Origin: Sphingobacteriales bacterium 44-61
GTDB taxonomy: Bacteria > Bacteroidota > Bacteroidia > Chitinophagales > Chitinophagaceae
DNA: 64,000 nt
Direction of reading: 5' to 3'
NCBI GenBank assembly: GCA_001898405.1
Contig: MKTW01000010.1
Span: forward strand, 480,405 to 544,404
The notes beneath the pieces were generated by a model. It worked only from the letters and a program-made list of their open reading frames with translations, was not told the origin of the DNA and did no database searches. The position numbers and the translations under genes were made by a program. Positions 17,549-24,230 of this stretch are shown piece after piece (the first letter of the stretch is position 1; every line of letters begins with the position of its first letter).

Positions 17549-18523
17549 ATGTACGTGTATCTTGACTGGAATGTTTTTAACCAAATTGAAAAAAGGAATT
17601 CCCTATTGGAAAGTGAAAGGAAGGTGTATGTGGATTTATATAGCAGTATAGTCAACAAGGAACTTGCTTGTCCATATTCTAATGCTCACCTGAATGATTT
17701 AATAAGGGGTTACAAGAAAAACCCTTCATATATTGAAGGCCACATAAACATTATTACAGAACTGACGAATGATCTTTGTATCTGCCAATACTGGAAGCAA
17801 ACCAAACCGCTTTGGCATAGTCGTTCCGTAAAAGAGTTCTTTTATTCGGCTATCGAGGAAAAAGAATTAGAGTGGGAATCTTTTGATGATTTGCTGGACG
17901 AAAAGTATGAACTATCTGAAACAATCGTCATGAGTCCACTTGCTATTATGAAACCGTTACTAAAAATGAAACCGGTTCCAAATGATTTTAAGCAGATTTA
18001 TCAGACTGATCCGATATTTAATATAATATATCCAAGAACCCGGATAGAGATGACGGAATACGCCTTGTGTTGTGATCTTTATAATTTTTCTATTCTTCTC
18101 AATAAAGATTTTTCATTATACAAATCACTTCGGAAGTTTCTGATACAAACCCTAAATAAATATCGCCAAAATGTTCAATTGGTGAAAACGATAAATAAGT
18201 TGAATCCTGATACTCCGAAGTATCTGAATATGGACCAACTGTTTGAGCAAGTGGCTATTAAAGATTCTACTGGCATTTCTTCGGCATATGATAAGTTTTT
18301 CGATACTTTTTTCAAGTTTGATCTGAAAGGCTATAAGTCTGACGGACAGTTTCCAAATATGATTGACGATTCATTACATTCATACTACGCAGCACAGTGT
18401 GAGTATTTCATTACAAACGATGATCGCTGTAAATACAAGGCTGAAAAGACTTTCGAAAGATTAAAAATTACGACCCAGGTATTTACTGCCGAGATGTTTG
18501 CAAAAAGTGTACTAGGCAAATAG
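17549..18523 (+). CDS. PIN-like nuclease-fold protein
   Basis: The 324-residue protein starts with YVYLDWNVFNQ (Asp 6), the first strand and acidic residue of PIN-type RNases. It ends with MIDDSLHSYYAAQCEYFITNDDR (Asp 273/274 and Asp 291/292), the pattern of the last PIN acidic residues. The long helical middle (about 60-260) is an insertion compared with the roughly 130-residue VapC-type PIN. It would be a metal-dependent RNase. It is the last gene of the module; its stop is followed by about 50 bp and then the convergent YhcG-like gene. No separate small antitoxin gene is present, so control may be within the module. Confidence 0.6.
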   Translation: MYVYLDWNVFNQIEKRNSLLESERKVYVDLYSSIVNKELACPYSNAHLNDLIRGYKKNPSYIEGHINIITELTNDLCICQYWKQTKPLWHSRSVKEFFYSAIEEKELEWESFDDLLDEKYELSETIVMSPLAIMKPLLKMKPVPNDFKQIYQTDPIFNIIYPRTRIEMTEYALCCDLYNFSILLNKDFSLYKSLRKFLIQTLNKYRQNVQLVKTINKLNPDTPKYLNMDQLFEQVAIKDSTGISSAYDKFFDTFFKFDLKGYKSDGQFPNMIDDSLHSYYAAQCEYFITNDDRCKYKAEKTFERLKITTQVFTAEMFAKSVLGK

Positions 18524-18574
18524 TGTTTTTATTTCCCCTTCGCTTTATTTAAAAGAGGTATAGTATAGCGACAA

Positions 18575-19684
18575 TTATTTGTGGCGGCTGATGCTGTCCG
18601 CCCATTCATGTAACATCCGTTGCAATAAACCCTTATCAATCATCTTAGTTTCATAATCAGCTACAAGTGCAGGGCTTATATTCCGGCTAAGCGCATATTC
18701 AACCACTTCATTTTCTTTTGATTTGCATAACAACACTCCGATAGAAGGATTCTCATGCGGTTTCTTTACATCCCTGTCCAATGCTTCCAAATAGAAATTC
18801 AATTTTCCCAAATGCTCTGGTTCAAATTCCTGTACTTTTAATTCAAATCCTACGAGGCATTGCATTTCCCGGTGAAAGAAAAGGAGATCAATATAGAAAT
18901 CTCGTTTACCCACTTGCAAGTGGTATTCTTCGCCCATAAAAATAAAGTCCTTTCCAAGTTCCAGGATAAATTGTTTCAATCGGCCTATCAGTGCTTTTTG
19001 AAAATCCGATTCATTATGTTGCTGAGGTAGGTCAAGAAATTCAAAAATGTATTTATCCCGGAAGATGGTAGGGATTTTTTCTGCAGCAGGGTGCTGACTG
19101 GCAACGATCCTCTGGGAACTCATTTTTTGCCTTTCGTATAAGGAGGTTTTTATCTGTCTTCTTAAGTCCCTAACTGAATAGGCTTCCCTAATGGCCAGTA
19201 ACAGATAAAAGACCTTTTCTTCCAAAACGGATGCTCCTTTCAGAATTTCAACATGGTGAGTCCAGCTTAGTTTGCCCAATATAACAGGTATTTCCCCTAA
19301 TTGTGGGGTCAGTGACCCCACAATTTGAAAACGTTGATTATTAATGCTTTGCAATTGTGGCGACAGTGTCGCCACAATTGCAGTTCCGGTTTCTTTCAGT
19401 GCTGACCAATCCAAATTGTGCCAGGTTAGATAGAAATCCTGCATCCTATATAACTCTCGTCTATCAAACCCCTTTAAGCCGGGTTCATTTTCCTTTAACC
19501 AGCTCGCCAGCGTATCAACCACCTTGACACCCCAATTGGAGGCATCAAGCTTTTGGTGCACATAAGCGCCTATATTCCAGTAAACTTTTAATTGTTCAGT
19601 ATAGGCAGCCTGCAGAGCTTTTGCCCGCCCTTGCCGGATGATCAGCCGGATGTTTTCAAAATGATTTTTTAATTCCATTTCCAT
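18575..19684 (-). CDS. YhcG/DUF1016-family PD-(D/E)XK nuclease
   Basis: The 369-residue protein has the N-terminal DUF1016 helical domain (IRLIIRQGRAKALQAAYTEQ, with VYWNIGAYVH) and a C-terminal PD-(D/E)XK nuclease domain with DFYIDLLFFHREMQCLVGFELKV (acidic residues Asp, Glu and the x-Lys) followed by GKLNFYLEALDRD. YhcG-type proteins occur in defence islands and near restriction systems; the substrate is not established. Between the two domains, near 100-130, the protein has two similar segments (IVATLSPQLQ and IVGSLTPQLG) encoded by DNA palindromes, see 19299-19380. It lies between the three-gene module and the integrase gene. Confidence 0.85.
   Translation of the reverse strand: MEMELKNHFENIRLIIRQGRAKALQAAYTEQLKVYWNIGAYVHQKLDASNWGVKVVDTLASWLKENEPGLKGFDRRELYRMQDFYLTWHNLDWSALKETGTAIVATLSPQLQSINNQRFQIVGSLTPQLGEIPVILGKLSWTHHVEILKGASVLEEKVFYLLLAIREAYSVRDLRRQIKTSLYERQKMSSQRIVASQHPAAEKIPTIFRDKYIFEFLDLPQQHNESDFQKALIGRLKQFILELGKDFIFMGEEYHLQVGKRDFYIDLLFFHREMQCLVGFELKVQEFEPEHLGKLNFYLEALDRDVKKPHENPSIGVLLCKSKENEVVEYALSRNISPALVADYETKMIDKGLLQRMLHEWADSISRHK
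19299..19380. repeat. Two related palindromes inside the YhcG-like gene
   Basis: The first has 13-bp perfect arms around a single G: AATTGTGGGGTCA (19299-19311) and its complement (19313-19325). The second has 14-bp perfect arms around a single G: CAATTGTGGCGACA (19352-19365) and its complement (19367-19380). The outer eight bases (AATTGTGG) are shared, so they are related copies. They keep the reading frame and code for similar short peptides, which looks like insertion of a small palindromic element into a tolerant linker. Confidence 0.85.
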
Positions 19685-19747
19685 ACTAATTGGTTTTATA
19701 TTATGATTTGTTCTTTGTAATTAATTGAATACTTCATCGGTGGATTT

Positions 19748-21109
19748 CTATGCCGGTTCATTTTGCTGTGTCTCCGCTTTGAAAGAAGTTAACCGTCCGG
19801 CGTATTGTTTAATAACATCGTTATCAAAGCTGCCCAGGTAATTCTCAGTGGTTTTTACGTCAGTATGCCCGAGTGCATTCTGTATAAATTCTGTACTGGC
19901 CCCGGAACGCTTTAACACTGTTGAGAAACTATGCCGGGCCACATAAGTGGTGGCTTTCCTGGTTATGCCAAGGTTCTTTACGATTCTGTCCATCCAGTCA
20001 TTAATACTCCTTACAAAAAGCTGGATAAGTTCGTACTGACGTAAAGGAGTAACACCCAATTCCAATATTGGAAATATGTAATTGTTAGGTGATTTGTCTT
20101 TATTGGCCCAGCGTTCCATAATTTCCTTCATTTCGTCACTGATAAAGACAGAGATGGGTTTGGGGTCACTGCGAAAATGATGTTCGGTTTTGCTACGGTC
20201 GAAGACCAGAAAATCATCGTGTATATTTTTATATTTTATTAATGCAATATCTTTTGGGTTCATGCCATTGGCGAAGTAGCTGAATAACCAGAAATCTTTT
20301 GCCCGCTGTTCACTTTCATTTTTAGGATCGCATTGGTAATAATAAATTTTCTTGATCTCATCGAGGTCTAAAGCTTTCTTGACGTTTCGGGAAGTTGGTA
20401 TCCTGTATTTCCGTTTCCCGAATGGATAGCATTTCTCTCTTTTGATAATGCCCTCTTCAATGGCTTCGTTGAATAGGGTGCGCAGCGGCCGGATATAAAT
20501 TCCCATAGTAGTTTTGGAAATATTCCTATCCCTCAACCAGTTTTCATAGTCAGTGAGATAAGCCACTGTAATTTTAGTAAAGGGTACGTCGCCTCCGAAT
20601 TTAGTTAGGGAGAGATAGCTGCCAACGTAGAGAATGGCGGTGCCAATGCTGTTTTGTCGGAGCAGTCGCTTAATATAAATAAGATAGGCCCGTGAAATCA
20701 TTCCGGGCTTGCCCACTTCCTGGGTGAGGATAGGAAATTTCTTGTGAAATGGCGTGTAGTCGAAATCATCCAGATAATTCTGACGATTAGAACTTGCTTT
20801 GTTTTTCCGGATGCGGAATTCAGGAACGGTTTGAATAAATGTTTCTTCAAATTCAGCAAATTCAAAAGGGATTATTTCCCTGGCCGCAATAGAACTTTTT
20901 TGCTCGATCTCTTTTAGTTTATCCCGGACGATCTGCAGCTCACCGCTAACTCTCGGAGCAGATAACTTTGCCCATTCATCTTTGGACAGGTTAAAAATGG
21001 TTTGATAATACTTGGGTGCACGAAGCAGGGTTACCCTTAACTTTATGGGATATTTGTCTGATTTTTTAATCCTCCGTGTGTCGAGGATCATGGAGATACT
21101 TATTGACAT
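19748..21109 (-). CDS. int: Tyrosine recombinase (element integrase)
   Basis: The 453-residue protein has an N-terminal arm-binding region, a SAM-like core-binding domain (AYLTDYENWLRDRNISKTTMGIYIRPLRTLF) and a C-terminal catalytic domain. The catalytic residues visible are RH in VARHSFST (Arg 392), His in LGHTDVKTTENY (His 415) and Tyr 424. The first Arg position has the NGMNPKDIALIKYKN form usual in Bacteroidota element integrases. It should insert and excise the element at tRNA-Val(TAC), whose remnant lies about 200 bp away. It reads leftward, away from the border. Confidence 0.93.
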   Translation of the reverse strand: MSISISMILDTRRIKKSDKYPIKLRVTLLRAPKYYQTIFNLSKDEWAKLSAPRVSGELQIVRDKLKEIEQKSSIAAREIIPFEFAEFEETFIQTVPEFRIRKNKASSNRQNYLDDFDYTPFHKKFPILTQEVGKPGMISRAYLIYIKRLLRQNSIGTAILYVGSYLSLTKFGGDVPFTKITVAYLTDYENWLRDRNISKTTMGIYIRPLRTLFNEAIEEGIIKREKCYPFGKRKYRIPTSRNVKKALDLDEIKKIYYYQCDPKNESEQRAKDFWLFSYFANGMNPKDIALIKYKNIHDDFLVFDRSKTEHHFRSDPKPISVFISDEMKEIMERWANKDKSPNNYIFPILELGVTPLRQYELIQLFVRSINDWMDRIVKNLGITRKATTYVARHSFSTVLKRSGASTEFIQNALGHTDVKTTENYLGSFDNDVIKQYAGRLTSFKAETQQNEPA

Positions 21110-21159
21110 AGCTTATGATTTACATTTTCACTATCCGTTCATCACTTCATAAACCGGGA

Positions 21160-21182
21160 AATTTGCAAACAATTTGCAAACA
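21160..21182. repeat. Tandem 11-bp direct repeats next to the integrase gene
   Basis: AATTTGCAAACA occurs twice in tandem, sharing one A. It lies between the integrase start and the tRNA remnant, where arm-type binding sites of the recombinase or its excisionase are expected. Slightly further right is a looser pair CGGGTAAAG/CGGGTTAAAG (about 21268-21286). Confidence 0.5.
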
Positions 21183-21310
21183 AAACACTGCTAAAACGCC
21201 CTAAATCGGCGTTCAGGGTAAAAAACAATTATCGTGCAAGAAGCTGAAATATATGGAGTTAGGCTAAAATCGGGTAAAGCGGGTTAAAGTAGAAAAGCTT
21301 AAAAAAAATT

Positions 21311-21352
21311 CTTACAAGCAGAGGGTCGGCGGTTCGAGCCCGTCAACTCCCA
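21311..21352 (+). other. Attachment site: 3' remnant of tRNA-Val(TAC)
   Basis: The sequence starts with the anticodon loop CTTACAA (anticodon TAC), then the 3' anticodon stem GCAGA, the variable loop GGGTC, a T arm with TTCGAGC, and the 3' acceptor AACTCCC plus A. The 5' half is absent: the upstream bases are an A-run unrelated to tRNA. This is the duplicated 3' end left by integration into a tRNA gene, so it marks the right border. A chromosomal terminator follows at once, as it would after the original tRNA gene. Confidence 0.88.
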
Positions 21353-21354
21353 CT

Positions 21355-21393
21355 AAAGCGGGGACATCACTATCTTAGTTGTGTCCCCGCTTT
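21355..21393 (+). terminator. Terminator of the disrupted tRNA-Val locus
   Basis: AAAGCGGGGACA and TGTCCCCGCTTT are perfect 12-bp arms around a 15-base loop, followed by more T residues. It begins three bases after the tRNA remnant. Confidence 0.85.
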
Positions 21394-21471
21394 TTATTTG
21401 TTCTAAAACTTCTGCCAGTTTTAATCACCGGTGTTTCGATTTTTTCCATATCCGCCGGTTGCATTTATTCC

Positions 21472-23367
21472 CTACTTTGTTGCAATGCCATCTGTAACTG
21501 CCATCGGGGTCGCCTCTCCATTTTCATCATAAATGATCATTGTACCCTTTCCATTTTTTAAATCCCCTGCATCCCGTTTTTTGCCGGTCCGGGTATAACT
21601 TTCCAATACATCCCACCATAAGCCCATAGGCTTTTGTTTCTCGCTATATTTGAAATTGAAACTCTCGCTCAGCTGCCCATTGTCATAATACCATTCGGCT
21701 TTCCCGTCCCGGCAAGAATTCGTAAAATGTATCCTGTTCATTATTTTCCCATTTCTGTGATAGTTTAGTTCAACACCGGTACCATTACTTAATATTTGCT
21801 TACCGTTCTCATCAAAGAACTCAAGCAGCGTCTCAGGTTTATCTAAACTGTATTTTATGGAACCCAGTTTTTTCCCATTCGGATGATAATACACAACGAC
21901 GCCGTTCAGTCTTTCGTTAGTATAGTTTCCCTTCGACATTAATGCTCCGTTTTCAAAGTATTCATTAAACTCTCCATCTAATTTCCCATTTGAATAAGCA
22001 AAAGAAGATTGCATTTTGCCGGTTTCGTAAAAAGCCTGGTACAAACCATTTACCTGGGCATTCAGCAAATTGACTTTACCAGAAATAGTGCCATTGGGGT
22101 GATAACTTATGATGTAACCATTACCTGATTTTAATATTGGCTTTCCGGTTTCATCAAAGAAGTCAGATAAGCTTTTCAAATTTCCATCTGCATATTCTTG
22201 TTTGCCCAATGGCTTCCCATTCGGATTGAAATACTCATTAGATCCTATTATTTTTCCATCTTCATAAGAAGCTCTTTGCATTATCTGACCGTTTTCAAAA
22301 TAACTGATCCATTCCCCGGTTGCTCTTCCATCTTCATTATTTTTTCCCTCTCTTTTTATTTTCCCATTCGGAAAATAATATACTGCTTTTCCTGTAGGCA
22401 GGTTTGTTACACCATTATATTCAATTTTTGATTCCAATACATTATTGCTGTTCCAGTATTCCCAAATACCATGCATGGTAAATGATCCGGGATTTAACTC
22501 CAGTGTAGTGACTTTCTTTTCTGAACATTTTGGATCATGGAAATTGATTTCCTGCTCGTATTGATTGTAGGCGAAGGTTAGCCAGTATGAGTTCTTATAT
22601 TCTTTAGTAATAAGTTCTCCCAATGCTTTCAGTCCACGGCTCCTGCCACCCTGGTCGTCTTTGTGTTCGGTCATCTCTGTATTCAATACTTTCGCATCAT
22701 TCTTATCAAAATCATATGCAGTGGCAGGTTTCCCATTTTCCCAATAGGTTGTCCAAACTCCTTTTGGTTTGGCATATCCATAATAGCTAATGAAATAGCT
22801 GCTAATGCCAACTACAGGAGTGGTTTCATCAAACTGTCCTTCAATTCTTTTGTTCCCATTTTCATAATATTGAACATATTTTTTAAAAATCATGGTGTCG
22901 CCCGATGTGCCTTTACGATAAAAAGACAAATCTTCTTTTATTTTTCTTTTTTTGTAATAATGTCTCATGATGCCATTGTAATAGTCAATTTCTGACATTT
23001 TATTACCTTCTTCATCATAGATGATCCAACTGCCGGAACGCCTGTCTTTTTTATATTCACCTGTTTCAAAAACCTTCCCGTTCTCATAATATTTTTTCCA
23101 TTCCCCGATCTGCGCCCCTCCATCGTAGTCTCCTTCCATGTTTAATTTTCCTTCTGTAGTATAGTATTGCCAATGGCCGGTCCTCTTTTTTCCGAAGGCT
23201 GCACTTAAAAAATCCTGCGGCTCATCAATGTAAGAACCCTTTGCCATTAACTTATTTTTACCATCGCTCCAATAATCGGTAACAGGTATGGTTTTTAGAT
23301 TACCATTTGTCTGCCCAAAAACAGATAAGCAACAGGTACTGAAAAGGAACAGAATAAGCAGTTTCAT
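21472..23367 (-). CDS. Secreted MORN/YwqK-repeat protein
   Basis: I place the start at ATG 23367, giving a clear signal peptide (KLLILFLFSTCCLSVFG) and about 631 residues; the open frame extends upstream but has no credible start there. The mature protein is a chain of MORN-variant repeats of the YwqK type (YENGKVFETGEYK, GSWIIYDEEGN, YFENGQIMQRASYEDGK, YYHPNGKKLGSIKYS). Bacteroidota encode many such proteins; they are called toxin-antitoxin YwqK proteins in databases, but a secreted or outer-membrane role is more natural here. It is the first chromosomal gene after the element border. Confidence 0.85.
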   Translation of the reverse strand: MKLLILFLFSTCCLSVFGQTNGNLKTIPVTDYWSDGKNKLMAKGSYIDEPQDFLSAAFGKKRTGHWQYYTTEGKLNMEGDYDGGAQIGEWKKYYENGKVFETGEYKKDRRSGSWIIYDEEGNKMSEIDYYNGIMRHYYKKRKIKEDLSFYRKGTSGDTMIFKKYVQYYENGNKRIEGQFDETTPVVGISSYFISYYGYAKPKGVWTTYWENGKPATAYDFDKNDAKVLNTEMTEHKDDQGGRSRGLKALGELITKEYKNSYWLTFAYNQYEQEINFHDPKCSEKKVTTLELNPGSFTMHGIWEYWNSNNVLESKIEYNGVTNLPTGKAVYYFPNGKIKREGKNNEDGRATGEWISYFENGQIMQRASYEDGKIIGSNEYFNPNGKPLGKQEYADGNLKSLSDFFDETGKPILKSGNGYIISYHPNGTISGKVNLLNAQVNGLYQAFYETGKMQSSFAYSNGKLDGEFNEYFENGALMSKGNYTNERLNGVVVYYHPNGKKLGSIKYSLDKPETLLEFFDENGKQILSNGTGVELNYHRNGKIMNRIHFTNSCRDGKAEWYYDNGQLSESFNFKYSEKQKPMGLWWDVLESYTRTGKKRDAGDLKNGKGTMIIYDENGEATPMAVTDGIATK

Positions 23368-23561
23368 CTTTTTGATGTTTAAATGAGATTTTATGCCCAA
23401 AAAGGTACATAAAGCGGGGGAAGCATTCATACGGGTAAAAATTTGGGATAAAAATATAAATTCCCGGCGTTTAGTAAAATACCCCTGATGGGGGATGGCG
23501 TTCAAGAGGAATCATCCCCTGGCTTTTTCATTTTATCTTCGTTTTTCAAAATACTTTTTTT

Positions 23562-24035
23562 ATGAGGAAAGGCTTAATTGGTTGTCTGTCACTCCTTATA
23601 TCCCTTGCCGGGTTTTCACAGGAAGACAGTTCTCTTGTAAAACTGGTCAATCCCCCGTCTGTACATACCCCGAAAGGATATTCGCATGTCGCTGAAATAA
23701 ACCTGGGCACCTGTACCATGCTTATTATTTCAGGACAGGTGGCATTGGATGAACAGGGTAATCTTGTAGGCAAAGACGATCTCGGAAAACAAGCCGAGCA
23801 GGCTTTTAAGAATATCAGGAGCTGTGTAACAAATGCAGGAGGCGCTATGGATAATATTGTCAAACTAAGTTATTTCATCCTCGACGTATCCCAGGTTCAG
23901 AAAGTAAGAGACGCCAGGGACAAATTCATCAATACAGCAAAGCCGCCTGCAAGCACATTAGTGCAGGTTAGTAAACTGTTCAGGGAAGATATACTGATAG
24001 AAATAGAAGCAACAGCTATCATTCCGCATAAATAA
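23562..24035 (+). CDS. Exported RidA/YjgF-family protein
   Basis: The 157-residue protein has an N-terminal signal peptide (GLIGCLSLLISLAGFS) and a RidA fold with YSHVAEI, LIISGQVALDEQGN and the C-terminal IEIEATAIIP. In enamine deaminase RidA a key Arg sits in the PARS motif; here the matching segment reads PPAST, so that Arg is replaced by Ser. The protein therefore belongs to a Rid subgroup that is not expected to do the standard imine hydrolysis. Export is also unusual for RidA. It stands alone, 195 bp before the ABC permease. Confidence 0.85.
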   Translation: MRKGLIGCLSLLISLAGFSQEDSSLVKLVNPPSVHTPKGYSHVAEINLGTCTMLIISGQVALDEQGNLVGKDDLGKQAEQAFKNIRSCVTNAGGAMDNIVKLSYFILDVSQVQKVRDARDKFINTAKPPASTLVQVSKLFREDILIEIEATAIIPHK

Positions 24036-24099
24036 GTTAATCATTAACCGGGTTACCAGATCATGAACCCTGGGCGTGGCGTTCGCCTTTGAACAGTTT

Positions 24100-24116
24100 T
24101 GTACTGAAAACGTACA
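24100..24116. promoter_or_regulatory. TGTAC-N7-GTACA inverted repeat upstream of the ABC permease
   Basis: TGTAC and GTACA flank TGAAAAC. The 17-bp element lies in the 195-bp leader of the FtsX-type permease. PadR-type repressors bind sites of this kind in some bacteria, so it is a candidate operator; no PadR gene is in this window. Confidence 0.4.
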
Positions 24117-24230
24117 CTCTATTGCCTGTGTTTTACTGTAGTTTGTTGAAATTGAGCCTGATGCGAAACTGGTACTGTTTTAGGACTTTGCTATATGCTT
24201 TAAGCAACCGATGAATTTAAATCTGGCTTT

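Larger units (their letters stand above)
1..21352. mobile_element. Integrated mobilizable element (right part), inserted in a tRNA-Val gene
   Basis: The stretch carries a tyrosine recombinase at its right end, a tRNA-Val 3' remnant as border, a relaxase with a MobC-like partner, a coupling protein, and plasmid-type ssb, DUF932, parB and radC genes, mixed with defence-like cargo. Genes right of the border are ordinary chromosomal genes. The remnant lies on the + strand, so the intact tRNA should sit left of the window at the other end. No TraA-TraQ, VirB4 or VirB6-like genes are present in the visible part, which suggests a mobilizable rather than a self-transferring element. The left end is not visible, so total size and the absence of a transfer apparatus are inferences limited to this window. 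Confidence 0.8.

Noticed and set aside
19299-19380. CRISPR repeats
   Set aside because: There are only two repeat units, they are palindromic and in frame inside a gene, with no spacer regularity and no cas genes.
1-21352. Self-transferring integrative conjugative element
   Set aside because: Only relaxosome and coupling genes are visible; no VirB4 or tra genes. The unseen left part could change this.
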